Program-made: the position numbers and the translations under genes
Part shown: positions 36,491 through 44,934 of the stretch, piece after piece
Numbering within the stretch: position 1 is the stretch's first letter
How the letters are laid out: each line of letters begins with the position of its first letter
Source of the DNA: Streptomyces sp. 549
Lineage (GTDB): Bacteria > Actinomycetota > Actinomycetes > Streptomycetales > Streptomycetaceae
DNA: 64,000 bases
Reading direction: 5' to 3'
NCBI RefSeq assembly: GCF_030124175.1
Contig: NZ_JASKMT010000019.1
Location: 1-64,000 of the forward strand
The notes under the pieces: model-generated
Told to the model about the DNA's origin: nothing
Seen by the model: the letters and a program-made list of their open reading frames with translations, nothing else
Database searches by the model: none

Positions 36491-37578
36491 TGCGTACCGC
36501 CCTCGTCATCGGCACCGGCCTCGTCGGCACCTCCGTCGCGCTCGCGCTGTCCGCCCGCGGCGTCACCGTGCACCTCGCGGACCACCACCCGGAGCACGCC
36601 CGCACCGCCGCGGCGCTCGGTGCCGGCAGCGACGCCCCCGCGGACGGGCCCGTCGACCTGGCCGTGGTGGCCGTGCCGCCCGCGCACATCGCGGCGACCG
36701 TCGCCGCGGCGCAGCGGGCCGGGGCCGCACGCGGCTACCTCGACGTGGGCAGCGTCAAGGGCGGGCCCCGCCGGGAACTGGCCGCCCTGGGCGGCGACCC
36801 GGCGGCCTACCTGGGCACGCACCCGATGGCCGGCCGGGAGAAGTCGGGGCCGCTGGCCGCCACCGCCGACCTCTTCGAGGGCCGCCCGTGGGTGCTCACC
36901 CCGACCGCCGAGACCGACACCGAGGTGCTGAACCTGGCGCTGGAGCTGGTGGCGCTGTGCCGGGCGGTGCCCGTGGTGATGGACGCCGACGCCCACGACC
37001 GGGCCGTCGCCCTCGTCTCCCACACCCCGCAACTGCTGTCCAGCCTGGTCGCCGCCCGGCTGGAGAGCGCCGACGAGACGGCGGTACGGCTCTGCGGGCA
37101 GGGCATCCGCGACGTCACCCGCATCGCCGCCTCGGACCCCGCGATGTGGCTGGACATCCTGTCCGCTAACCCCGGGCCGGTCGCCGACGTGCTCTCCGAG
37201 GTCGCCGGCGACCTCGACACCACGGTCCGCGCGCTGCGGGCCCTGGAGTCCGCCGACGACGCCAAGCGGGGAGAGGGCACCGCGGGCATCGAGGACGTGC
37301 TGCGCCGCGGGAACTCCGGTCGGGCCCGGGTTCCCGGCAAGCACGGCCAGGCGCCCGCCGTCTACGAGACGGTGGCGGTGCTCATCAGCGACCGCCCCGG
37401 CGAGCTGGCCCGGATCTTCGCCGACGCCGGCCAGGCCGGCGTCAACATCGAGGACGTGCGGATCGAGCACGCCACCGGCCAGCAGGCCGGCCACGTGCAG
37501 CTGATGGTCGAACCGAAGTCCGCGACGCTGCTCGCCGAGGCGCTGCGGGCCCGGGGCTGGTCGATCAACGCCCGCTGA
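36490..37578 (+). CDS. tyrA: Prephenate dehydrogenase with ACT domain
   Basis: This enzyme oxidises prephenate to 4-hydroxyphenylpyruvate for tyrosine. The 362-residue protein has the NAD motif GTGLVGTS at residues 8-15, GTHPMAGREKSG with the catalytic His and the substrate-binding region, and a C-terminal ACT domain (VLISDRPGELARIFADAG, about 296-355) that likely binds tyrosine for feedback control. It follows aroH with a one-base overlap, so both steps from chorismate to hydroxyphenylpyruvate are co-translated. Confidence 0.95.
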   Translation: MRTALVIGTGLVGTSVALALSARGVTVHLADHHPEHARTAAALGAGSDAPADGPVDLAVVAVPPAHIAATVAAAQRAGAARGYLDVGSVKGGPRRELAALGGDPAAYLGTHPMAGREKSGPLAATADLFEGRPWVLTPTAETDTEVLNLALELVALCRAVPVVMDADAHDRAVALVSHTPQLLSSLVAARLESADETAVRLCGQGIRDVTRIAASDPAMWLDILSANPGPVADVLSEVAGDLDTTVRALRALESADDAKRGEGTAGIEDVLRRGNSGRARVPGKHGQAPAVYETVAVLISDRPGELARIFADAGQAGVNIEDVRIEHATGQQAGHVQLMVEPKSATLLAEALRARGWSINAR

Positions 37579-37723
37579 TCCGGCCCCCGGGTCCGACCGG
37601 CAGGCCGCTCCGGCGGCCGGGGCATGCCCGGCCGTGGCAGCACCGGCCAGCCGGTAGCCTGGTGCGGGGCCGGGTACCGGCCCGCGCGCTCCTCCTCCCG
37701 GTCCAAGAAAGGTCCCCGCCACC

Positions 37724-38425
37724 GTGGAAACCGCTCCGGCACCCGTTGTCGTCGCCATCGACGGCCCTTCCGGCACGGGCAAGTCCAGCACGTCCAAAGC
37801 CGTCGCCGCGCAGCTGGGGATGAACTACCTCGACACCGGTGCGCAGTACCGGGCCATCACCTGGTGGATGCTGAGCAACGGCATCGACGTGAACGACGCC
37901 GCCGCCGTCGCAGACGCCAGTGGCAAGCCCGACCTGGTGTCCGGGACCGATCCGGCCGCGCCCACCATCACCGTGGACGGCGCGGACGCCGCCGGTCCCA
38001 TCCGCACCCCCGAGGTCACGGCGGCCGTCAGCGCGGTCAGCGCCGTCCCGCAGGTGCGCACCCGCATCACCGAGCTCCAGCGGGCGATCGCGGCCGGCGC
38101 GCCCACCGGGATCGTCGTCGAGGGCCGGGACATCGGCACCACGGTGCTGCCCGACGCGGACCTGAAGATCTTCCTCACCGCCTCACCCGAGGCCCGCGCC
38201 GCCCGCCGCGGCGGCGAGCTGGCCGGGCGCGGCGGGGAGAAGCCGGTCGACCTGGACGCGACCCGGCAGGCACTGCTGCGGCGTGACCGTGCCGACTCCA
38301 GCCGCAAGACCTCCCCGCTGGCCAAGGCGGACGACGCGGTGGAGGTGGACACCACCGAACTGACCCTGGAGCAGGTCATCGAGTGTGTGGTCACCCTGAT
38401 CGAGGACAGGCAGCGGACGGCGTGA
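37724..38425 (+). CDS. cmk: Cytidylate kinase
   Basis: CMP kinase phosphorylates CMP and dCMP. The 233-residue protein has a P-loop GPSGTGKSS at residues 14-22, the GTDPAAP...R region typical of the family CMP-binding insert, and the conserved EGRDIGTTVLPDADLKIFL. The GTG at 37724 has AAAGG 10 nt upstream. A TAGCCT box about 70 nt before suggests its own promoter. The stop overlaps the next acyltransferase gene by 4 bp (GTGA). Confidence 0.95.
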   Translation: METAPAPVVVAIDGPSGTGKSSTSKAVAAQLGMNYLDTGAQYRAITWWMLSNGIDVNDAAAVADASGKPDLVSGTDPAAPTITVDGADAAGPIRTPEVTAAVSAVSAVPQVRTRITELQRAIAAGAPTGIVVEGRDIGTTVLPDADLKIFLTASPEARAARRGGELAGRGGEKPVDLDATRQALLRRDRADSSRKTSPLAKADDAVEVDTTELTLEQVIECVVTLIEDRQRTA

Positions 38426-39108
38426 CCGGCGGTGCCCGGACCGCTCCGACGGCTCCGGCCGCCCCGGAAGTGCCCAGCGCCCGCGGCGCCCGGGTCAGCA
38501 GGGGGATCGGCATCGGCCTGATGTACGGGCTGTGGCGGCCCAGGGCGCTGGGCACCTGGCGGGTACCGCCGACGGGCCCGGTGATCCTCGCGGTCAACCA
38601 CTCGCACAACATCGACGGCCCGATGGTCATCGGCACCTCACCGCGGCCGGTTCACTTCATGGTGAAGAAGGAAGCGTTCGTCGGGCCGGTCGGCCCGTTC
38701 CTGCGCGCCGTCGGCCAGGTGGAGGTGGACCGCGCCTCGGCCGACCGGGGGGCGATCGCCCGCACGCTGGGCGTTCTCGCGCAGGGCGGTGTGCTCGGCA
38801 TCTTCCCCGAGGGCACCCGCGGTGAGGGCGACTTCGCCGCGCTGCGCGGCGGCCTCGCGTACTTCGCGCTGCGCTCCGGCGCCCCGGTGGTCCCGGTGGC
38901 GGTGCTCGGCGGAACCGAGCACCGCAGCCGGCTGACCTCCGCGATGCCGCCGCTGCGAAGCCGCGTCGACGTCGTCTACGGCGACCCCTTCGACGCCGGC
39001 GACGGCACCGGCCGGCGCACCCGAACGGCGATGGACGCCGCCACGGCGCGCATCCAGCGGCGGCTCGCCGGGCACCTGGCCGACGCCAGGCGGCTGACCG
39101 GCCGCTGA
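38422..39108 (+). CDS. 1-acyl-glycerol-3-phosphate acyltransferase-like protein
   Basis: This PlsC/AGPAT-family acyltransferase (228 aa) makes phosphatidic acid or a related lipid. It shows the catalytic HX4D motif in NHSHNIDGP, and FPEGTRG, which binds the glycerol phosphate. It is short of a clear transmembrane anchor, apart from a hydrophobic patch near residues 30-40, so it may be peripheral on the membrane. GTG at 38422 overlaps the cmk stop. cmk-plsC-der is the usual actinobacterial order. Confidence 0.9.
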   Translation: MTGGARTAPTAPAAPEVPSARGARVSRGIGIGLMYGLWRPRALGTWRVPPTGPVILAVNHSHNIDGPMVIGTSPRPVHFMVKKEAFVGPVGPFLRAVGQVEVDRASADRGAIARTLGVLAQGGVLGIFPEGTRGEGDFAALRGGLAYFALRSGAPVVPVAVLGGTEHRSRLTSAMPPLRSRVDVVYGDPFDAGDGTGRRTRTAMDAATARIQRRLAGHLADARRLTGR

Positions 39109-39152
39109 GCCACACTTGAGTCGAGTTTTTCGGAAAGCAAGGACAGGACTTC

Positions 39153-40619
39153 ATGAACGACCAGATCCACTCCGGCGACGAGCACGGGCACGGTGAGCTC
39201 GGCGACGCCGAGTACGCGGAGTTCATGGAGCTCGCCGCGCAGGAAGGCTTCGACGCCGAGGAGATCGAGGGCGCGCTCGGCGCGGCGGGCCACGGCCCGC
39301 TGCCCGTGCTCGCCGTCGTCGGACGCCCCAACGTCGGCAAGTCGACACTGGTGAACCGGATCATCGGCCGCCGCGAGGCGGTCGTCGAGGACCGGCCCGG
39401 TGTCACCCGCGACCGCGTCACCTACGAGGCCGAGTGGGCGGGCCGCCGCTTCAAGGTGGTGGACACCGGCGGCTGGGAGCAGGACGTGCTCGGCATCGAC
39501 GCCTCTGTCGCCGCGCAGGCCGAGTTCGCCATCGAGGCCGCCGACGCGGTGGTCTTCGTGGTGGACGCCTCGGTGGGCGCGACCGACACCGACGAGGCCG
39601 TGGTGAAGCTGCTGCGCCGCTCCGGCAAGCCGGTGGTGCTGTGCGCCAACAAGGTCGACGGGCCGTCCGCCGAGGCGGACGCGGCGATGCTGTGGTCGCT
39701 GGGTCTCGGCGAGCCGCACCCGGTTTCCGCGCTGCACGGCCGAGGCACCGGCGACATGCTCGACCAGGTGCTGGACGCACTGCCCGAGGCACCCGAGCAG
39801 ACCTTCGGCACCGCGCTCGGCGGCCCGCGCCGCATCGCGCTGATCGGCCGTCCGAACGTGGGCAAGTCCTCGCTGCTGAACAAGGTGGCGGGGGAGGACC
39901 GCGTGGTGGTCAACGAGGTGGCCGGCACCACCCGCGACCCGGTCGACGAGCTGATCGAACTCGGCGGCAAGACCTGGAAGTTCGTCGACACCGCGGGCAT
40001 CCGCCGACGTGTCCACCTCGTTGAGGGCGCCGACTACTACGCGTCGCTGCGGACCGCCGCCGCGCTGGAGAAGGCGGAGGTGGCGGTGGTCCTGATCGAC
40101 GTCAACGAGTCGATCAGCGTCCAGGACACCCGCATCATCTCCATGGCGGTGGACGCCGGGCGTGCCCTGGTCATCGCCTACAACAAGTGGGACACGCTGG
40201 ACGACGAGCGCCGCTTCTACCTGGAGCGGGAGATCGAGCGGGACCTGGTGCAGGTTCAGTGGGCGCCCCGGGTGAACGTCTCGGCGCGGACCGGCCGGCA
40301 CATGGAGAAGCTGGTACCGGCGATCGAGACGGCCCTCGCCGGCTGGGAGAAGCGGGTGCCGACCGGACGGCTCAACTCGTTCCTCGGCGAGCTCGTCGCC
40401 TCACATCCGCACCCGGTGCGCGGCGGAAAGCAGCCCCGCATCCTCTTCGGCACACAGGCCGGTACCCGCCCGCCGAGGTTCGTGCTGTTCGCCTCCGGAT
40501 TCCTGGAGGCCGGCTACCGCCGGTTCATCGAGCGCCGCCTGCGGGAGCAGTTCGACTTCACCGGCACCCCGGTGCACATCTCGGTGCGGGTGCGGGAGAA
40601 GCGCGGCAGGAAGAAGTGA
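39153..40619 (+). CDS. der: Ribosome biogenesis GTPase Der
   Basis: Der (EngA) is a tandem GTPase required for 50S ribosome assembly. The 488-residue protein has a 48-residue acidic extension typical of actinobacteria, then G1 motifs GRPNVGKST (57-65) and GRPNVGKSS (232-240), with DTGG and DTAG G3 motifs, NKVD and NKWD G4 motifs, and a C-terminal KH-like domain ending RVREKRGRKK. A strong terminator follows. It lies close to the rRNA pseudouridine synthase gene, another ribosome-maturation function. Confidence 0.97.
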   Translation: MNDQIHSGDEHGHGELGDAEYAEFMELAAQEGFDAEEIEGALGAAGHGPLPVLAVVGRPNVGKSTLVNRIIGRREAVVEDRPGVTRDRVTYEAEWAGRRFKVVDTGGWEQDVLGIDASVAAQAEFAIEAADAVVFVVDASVGATDTDEAVVKLLRRSGKPVVLCANKVDGPSAEADAAMLWSLGLGEPHPVSALHGRGTGDMLDQVLDALPEAPEQTFGTALGGPRRIALIGRPNVGKSSLLNKVAGEDRVVVNEVAGTTRDPVDELIELGGKTWKFVDTAGIRRRVHLVEGADYYASLRTAAALEKAEVAVVLIDVNESISVQDTRIISMAVDAGRALVIAYNKWDTLDDERRFYLEREIERDLVQVQWAPRVNVSARTGRHMEKLVPAIETALAGWEKRVPTGRLNSFLGELVASHPHPVRGGKQPRILFGTQAGTRPPRFVLFASGFLEAGYRRFIERRLREQFDFTGTPVHISVRVREKRGRKK

Positions 40620-40633
40620 CCTGAGGTCCCGTC

Positions 40634-40678
40634 CACGGTTCGGCCCCGCCGGTGTGTCACCGGCGGGGCCGAACCGTG
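40634..40678. terminator. Bidirectional terminator after der
   Basis: A perfect 21-bp stem (40634-40654 with 40658-40678) with a 3-nt loop sits 15 bp after der and touches the stop codon of the convergent gene on the other strand. It should end both transcripts. Confidence 0.92.
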
Positions 40679-40996
40679 TCACAGGCCGTGCCGCCCGTCC
40701 CGGGAACCGGGCGGCAGCGCGGCGGGCAGCACACCGCGGGGGCGCCGGTCGTCGTACCGGAACGGGGCGGTGAGGGCGGTGCCGTGCACCGTCCCGAACT
40801 GCTCGAACCTCAGCCCCTCCTCACCCGAACGATCACCGGGCAGGGCCCGGAACAACCTGCGGTACTCGGCGTACAGCGCGTCGTAGATCGGCGTCGCGGA
40901 CGGCTCCGGGGTGACCTCGTGCGCCGGGCGCATACCGGGGATCTGTCCGTGGTTGAGGTACGGGTGATGGGCGCGGGAGTGTTCGTATGGCTGCAC
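40679..40996 (-). CDS. Small conserved protein, unknown function
   Basis: The 105-residue protein has a recognisable middle (TPIYDALYAEYRRLFRALPGD) and a basic, Gly/Arg-rich end. I recall similar short proteins in Streptomyces near der, with no known function. The GTG at 40996 has no good ribosome site. An alternative ATG at 40933 would give an 84-residue protein. No signal peptide or membrane helix is seen. Confidence 0.6.
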   Translation of the reverse strand: MQPYEHSRAHHPYLNHGQIPGMRPAHEVTPEPSATPIYDALYAEYRRLFRALPGDRSGEEGLRFEQFGTVHGTALTAPFRYDDRRPRGVLPAALPPGSRDGRHGL

Positions 40997-41017
40997 GCTG
41001 TGGCCAACGAGGTGACA

Positions 41018-41036
41018 GCCCCGCTGGATGCGGGGC
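41018..41036 (-). terminator. Short hairpin after the 41055-41852 gene
   Basis: GCCCCGC (41018-41024) pairs with 41030-41036, loop TGGAT. This 7-bp stem lies 19 bp downstream of the stop of the leftward gene and may be its terminator, though it is short. Confidence 0.45.
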
Positions 41037-41054
41037 CGAGTGGGGGAACCCGTC

Positions 41055-41852
41055 TCAGGTACCGGCCAGCGGCATCGCCGCCGCAGCAAGCCGTCCCGAC
41101 TTCGCGGCGCCTTCCAGGGCGTCGCGCAGCATGTCCTCACGGGGCTGCTGCCCGATGGAGCCCGCCGGCGCCGCGTAGACCAGCACGGTGTTGGTCCGGT
41201 TCGCCGACACCCGCCACTCGTCGGTCACGGCGAGCGGCTGGTGGGCCTGCCACCACGAGTTGGACTTGCTGCTGTCCGGCCCCGGCTGGAGCACGGCGTG
41301 CAGCTTGCCCATGGCCAGCAGCACCGACCAGCCCTCGATCGCGGCGGGGCGCTCCGCGACGTCCGCCACCGGGTGGAAGCCGGCCTCGGTGAGCAGGGCG
41401 AGGAACTCGTCCTCGGTGCCGTCGGTGCCGGGGCGGGCGATCGGCCCGTTGGGCTCCACGACGATCGCCGGGAACAGCTGCTCGTCGATGAGCACCTGAC
41501 CGCAGGTCACGCCGAGCACGGCCTGCCGGTCGGCCGGCTCCAGCGGCGCGGTCGGAGCGGGAACCGACGCGCCGCCCTCCGCCGCGATGGTGCGCACGGC
41601 ACCCTGGATCTGGTCCTCGGTGACCTTCACGATCTGGGAGGGGATGCAGCCGGCGTGGGCGAAGGCGAGCACGGCCGTCTCGTCACCGACGAAGAGCACC
41701 GTGCTGGTGCGCTCCTTGGCGGTGTCGCCGGGGGTACGGCAGGACGTGCAGTCGTAGCTGCCGGGCACGGTCTCGCCGGCCAGCAGACGCGCGGCTTCTT
41801 CTTCGCCGATCTCGGCGCGTACGTCGTTGCTGACGTCGAGCATGGAGGACAC
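41055..41852 (-). CDS. Conserved protein with CxxC/HxxC cluster, unknown function
   Basis: The 265-residue protein has an N-terminal DCTSCRTPGD followed by AFAHAGCIP, a Cys-x2-Cys...His-x2-Cys arrangement that could bind zinc, and several further domains I cannot assign. No signal peptide is present. GTG at 41852 is preferred, as AGGAG is 6 nt upstream. The ATG three codons later is too far from it. Similar proteins occur in Streptomyces as hypothetical proteins. It is transcribed divergently from the Rpf-type gene. Confidence 0.72.
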   Translation of the reverse strand: MSSMLDVSNDVRAEIGEEEAARLLAGETVPGSYDCTSCRTPGDTAKERTSTVLFVGDETAVLAFAHAGCIPSQIVKVTEDQIQGAVRTIAAEGGASVPAPTAPLEPADRQAVLGVTCGQVLIDEQLFPAIVVEPNGPIARPGTDGTEDEFLALLTEAGFHPVADVAERPAAIEGWSVLLAMGKLHAVLQPGPDSSKSNSWWQAHQPLAVTDEWRVSANRTNTVLVYAAPAGSIGQQPREDMLRDALEGAAKSGRLAAAAMPLAGT

Positions 41853-42115
41853 AGGAAACTCCTGGCGGTCGGGTCTGGTACGTAGGGACAACGGGTGAGG
41901 TGTGCCCACGGTCACGCACGACGGCCGACTGACTCGCCGAGTGGTTGCGCATCGTGTAACGCGCGCCCTCAGTCGTCACTTTCCGTCAGGAGGGAGGCGC
42001 CGCACGTACGTTCGCGCCGTGCGCCGCCGCGTGTCGGCGGCTGCCCGGTGGGCCGACCGGGTGGGGTCGCGCGCCTCCCGGCCGCGCCGGCCGGGAGGGG
42101 CCGTTCGCGCCCGGC

Positions 42116-42121
42116 TAGCGT
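42116..42121 (+). promoter_or_regulatory. -10 box of likely leaderless Rpf-type mRNA
   Basis: TAGCGT lies 6 nt before the ATG at 42128 and there is no ribosome-binding site. The mRNA may be leaderless. Confidence 0.6.
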
Positions 42122-42127
42122 GAGCCG

Positions 42128-42784
42128 ATGCCACGCCTCCTCCGCCTGCCGGCGGGCCTCGTCGCGCTCGGCGCCGCGCTGCTGCCTCTGTTGCCGACGG
42201 CGCCACCCGCCGCCGCGTCCCCGGCGCAGGCCCAGGCCCGGATTCAGATCCAGACCCAGGCCCGCCCCCTGGCCCCGTCCCAGTCCCAGGCGCCCCGGTG
42301 CGTCAGCGGGGAGAGCCCCTGGAACTGCCTGGCGCGCTGCGAGAGCAGCGACCGCTGGGACACCAACACCGGCAACGGCTTCTACGGCGGTCTGCAGTTC
42401 TGGCAACCCACCTGGGAGGAGCACGGCGGCCTGGCGTTCGCCGCGCGCGCCGACCTCGCCACCCGGGAGCAGCAGATCACCGTCGCCGAACGGGTGCTCG
42501 CCACCCAGGGCTGGGGTGCCTGGCCGGTGTGCTCGGTGCGCTGCGGCCTCACCACCCGGGAGAACGCCCGGCGGCCCGTGCACCTGGTGAAGACCGGTGA
42601 CACCCTCTACTCCCTCGCCAGGACCTACCGTGTGCCGGGCGGATGGCAGGCGCTCCACGCACTCAACAGGGACCTGATCGGCGCCGATCCCGGCAGGCTG
42701 TGCCCGGGCACGTCGCTCTTCCTGCGTCCGGCCGCGGCCGGACGGGTCACGGTGCCGCGGCCCGACCCGGCAGCCACCGTCTGA
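42128..42784 (+). CDS. Secreted Rpf-type transglycosylase with LysM
   Basis: This is a resuscitation-promoting-factor-type peptidoglycan hydrolase of 218 residues. An N-terminal signal peptide (about 1-31, ending in AAAS) is followed by a Gln-rich linker, the transglycosylase-like domain (NCLARCESSDRWD, catalytic Glu72, with NGFYGGLQFWQPTW) and a C-terminal LysM domain (HLVKTGDTLYSLARTYRV, about 151-200) that binds wall glycan. Such enzymes aid spore germination and growth restart in Streptomyces. A TAGCGT box suggests a leaderless mRNA. Its genome neighbour on the left is transcribed away from it. Confidence 0.93.
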   Translation: MPRLLRLPAGLVALGAALLPLLPTAPPAAASPAQAQARIQIQTQARPLAPSQSQAPRCVSGESPWNCLARCESSDRWDTNTGNGFYGGLQFWQPTWEEHGGLAFAARADLATREQQITVAERVLATQGWGAWPVCSVRCGLTTRENARRPVHLVKTGDTLYSLARTYRVPGGWQALHALNRDLIGADPGRLCPGTSLFLRPAAAGRVTVPRPDPAATV

Positions 42785-43018
42785 CCCGCCCGCCCGACGG
42801 CAGCCGAACGGTGTCGGTCGTGTGCTCCGGAGGAGATTTCCACCACAGGACCCCCGCCCGGCCAACCTTCGGGACGTCTTGTACGTCCTACCGGGTGAAA
42901 GGCGGGAGCGCGGACGCGCGCGCCCGCACGAATCCGCACCACCCCGGGGACGCATGCACCACCATCGCCTGTCGCACGAACCGCCTTCGCCGCATCAGCG
43001 CGGCGGGAGGTGAGCGCC

Positions 43019-43879
43019 ATGACGGCGGCCACCGCCGACGCCGTGCCCGGGCCGGACGAGCCCGCAGGCCGGCCGTTCGCCGACTGCACGGCGGACAGCG
43101 CCGGCGGTCTCACCTTCGACATCGCCCTGCCGGGCGAGGGGGAGCGCTGGGACGCCGGCCTGCTGCTCCGCCGCCGCGGCACCGATCCCGTGGAGACGGT
43201 ACGGCTGCCGCTGGTGCCCGCGGGCGAGGGCACGTTCCGCGCGGTGCTGCCCAGCACGGTCCCGCTCGCGGAGGGCCGCTGGAACGCCTATCTGGTGCTC
43301 GGCGAGAGCGGCCCGCGGCGCCTGCTGCCGGGCCGGACCGATCTGGGTCCGCTGCTGGAGCGTGTCCCGCGGTCCGGCCGGACCTGGCTCGGCGTACGGA
43401 TCCCGTACGGCACCAGGCACGGCAACCTGGCGGTCCGCGCCTGGTTGCGCTGGCCGCATGCCGAGGCCGCCGACCTGCGGCTGGACAGCGGTGGGATGAC
43501 GCTGCACGGCCGTCTCTTCGGGGCCGCCCTCAGCCCGGAGGCGCGGATCGAACTGCGGCAGGGGCATGCCGGGCAGCCGGTGCTGAGCGCCCCCGTGACC
43601 CACGACGGTCCCGGCTTCGTGTGCCGGCTGCCGCTGACCGGCCTCGTCCCGCGACCTTCGGGGGAGGAGCGGTGGGACCTGTGGCTGCGGACCGACCCGG
43701 CTGCCGAGGCGGTGCGGGTCGGCCGGATCCTCGACGACCTGCCGGACAAGCGCTACACCGCTGACACCCCGAAGGTCCCGCTCGCCGAGGCGGAGGGCAC
43801 GGTCGCCCAGGTGTGCTACACCGCCGACAACGACCTCTCGCTGCTGCTGGCCCCGGTCGGCGGGCTCCCGGCACGCTGA
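43019..43879 (+). CDS. Conserved protein, unknown function (beta-rich)
   Basis: The 286-residue protein has a repeated pattern of short beta-strand segments (LTFDIALPGEGERWDAGLLLRR, FRAVLPSTVPLAEGRWNAYL, LWLRTDPAAEAVRVGRILDDL), suggesting beta-sandwich domains, and no signal peptide or membrane segment. In Streptomyces, similar proteins are sometimes annotated as transferases linked to teichoic-acid or surface glycan genes, but nothing here supports that. ATG at 43019 has GGAGG 8 nt upstream; a GTG at 43010 is within that site and unlikely. Confidence 0.65.
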   Translation: MTAATADAVPGPDEPAGRPFADCTADSAGGLTFDIALPGEGERWDAGLLLRRRGTDPVETVRLPLVPAGEGTFRAVLPSTVPLAEGRWNAYLVLGESGPRRLLPGRTDLGPLLERVPRSGRTWLGVRIPYGTRHGNLAVRAWLRWPHAEAADLRLDSGGMTLHGRLFGAALSPEARIELRQGHAGQPVLSAPVTHDGPGFVCRLPLTGLVPRPSGEERWDLWLRTDPAAEAVRVGRILDDLPDKRYTADTPKVPLAEAEGTVAQVCYTADNDLSLLLAPVGGLPAR

Positions 43880-43973
43880 GGGCGGGTCCCGGTGGCGGTA
43901 GCCCGGCGCGGTGGGGAAATGCCGTGTAGACGCCTCGTGAGTGGGCACCCGATGGCCAGGAGGTGTATGGACG

Positions 43974-44144
43974 ATGGTTCCTATCCTGCTGGTTCTGCTT
44001 CTTGCGCTGGTGCTCTTCGGCGCCGGCTTCGCCCTGGAGATCCTGTGGTGGGTCGCGATCGCGGTGCTGGTCATCTGGCTGCTCGGCTTCCTGTTCCGCG
44101 GGGCCGGCTCCGGTGGCGGGCGTGCACGGTGGTATCGCTGGTAG
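43974..44144 (+). CDS. Small hydrophobic membrane protein
   Basis: The 56-residue protein is nearly all hydrophobic, with two closely spaced membrane helices (ILLVLLLALVLFGAGFALEI and LWWVAIAVLVIWLLGFLF) and a short Gly/Arg-rich C-terminus. It resembles the lmo0937/hydrophobic stress protein family found in many Streptomyces. The ATG at 43974 has AGGAGG about 9 nt upstream. It could change membrane properties under stress, but its role is not known. Confidence 0.75.
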   Translation: MVPILLVLLLALVLFGAGFALEILWWVAIAVLVIWLLGFLFRGAGSGGGRARWYRW

Positions 44145-44662
44145 CGGCCATCCCCAGTGCCCGGACCTGAGGCGGCCGACGGCCCGGGCCAATGACGCGG
44201 CGCGGCTCCTGCGGACCTGGCCGTCCGCAGGAGCCGTCCTGCCGTGCAGTCGGCGGACCTGCACAGCGAGGCGTCTCTGCGGGTGGCTGAGCGGGACGAG
44301 GGACGCCGCGCAGGTGGGCGGCCTGCCCGGCGGCCGCCGGGCCGAACCCTGGGCGGCAGTGCGCAAGCAGATTCGATTACCCCCTTTCCCTGACGTCAAA
44401 CCGGTAAATGCGCTGAGCATTCCTGGTGGTTATCCACTGGATGGCAGAAAGGGAATGCGCAGCTCGGCCCGGGTCTCCCGGAACGTCGGCAGCCGGGGCG
44501 CACCCGGATCATTGCGCCTGGTTAATTCCGTGCTCGCGCGACCGCTGGGCGAGGCGCGGGTGGAAGCACCGAGTGACGGTGGGCGCTGTGACAGACATGT
44601 GACCGCGCAAAGATCACACCGGAACTTCCCCGTGAGAGGGGGCAGGCCGTACGGTGGCCGAC
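44145..44662. other. Long non-coding gap with an inverted repeat
   Basis: This 518-base stretch has no convincing gene. It is less GC-rich around 44370-44470 and holds an imperfect inverted repeat (GCTGAGCATTCC at 44412-44423 and 44452-44463, 11 of 12 paired, spacer 28) with a smaller internal stem GTGG/CCAC. The spacing suggests a folded RNA or an operator. The right end has a TACGGT box at 44650. I see no other structure. Confidence 0.55.
44650..44655 (+). promoter_or_regulatory. -10 box of likely leaderless I78-like inhibitor mRNA
   Basis: TACGGT lies 7 nt before the ATG at 44663, and the region before that start lacks a good Shine-Dalgarno site. This also supports ATG 44663 over the GTG at 44654. 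Confidence 0.55.
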
Positions 44663-44878
44663 ATGGCAGACGAAACGGAACACCCCACGCCGCAGGGCGA
44701 CGGTACCGAGGCCTTTGTCGGCCTGTCCGAGTCGGCCGCTCAGGACCTTGCGAAGTCCAGAGGCTGGAACACCGTACGGGTCATCGAGCCGGACGCGATG
44801 ATCACCATGGAGTACCTGGAAGGCCGAATCAACCTCGCCGTCGCCGACGGCGTGGTCGTGCGCTGCTGGAAGGGCTGA
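44663..44878 (+). CDS. I78-like protease inhibitor domain protein
   Basis: The 71-residue protein has the pattern of potato-inhibitor-like I78 domains (SRGWNTVRVIEPDAMITMEY and GRINLAVADGVVVRCWKG), with a short polar N-terminus. Such proteins block serine proteases such as subtilisins. No signal peptide is present, so it would act inside the cell. It stands alone in the transcript and is followed by a strong terminator. The match to I78 is by pattern only. Confidence 0.65.
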   Translation: MADETEHPTPQGDGTEAFVGLSESAAQDLAKSRGWNTVRVIEPDAMITMEYLEGRINLAVADGVVVRCWKG

Positions 44879-44887
44879 CGCCGACAG

Positions 44888-44932
44888 CGGAGGCGGGGGA
44901 CCGGAGCCGAGCGCTCCGGTCCCCCGCCTCCG
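44888..44932. terminator. Bidirectional terminator, I78-like / PAP2 genes
   Basis: A perfect 20-bp GC stem (44888-44907 with 44913-44932) and a 5-nt loop sit between two convergent genes, directly after the I78-like stop and directly before the PAP2 stop on the other strand. Confidence 0.93.
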
Positions 44933-44934
44933 TG

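Noticed and set aside
41011..41060. tRNA-like or riboswitch-like stem upstream of the 40679 gene
   Set aside because: Only one 7-bp hairpin exists, and the other arms of a tRNA cannot be formed. It is better explained as a short terminator for the 41055 gene.
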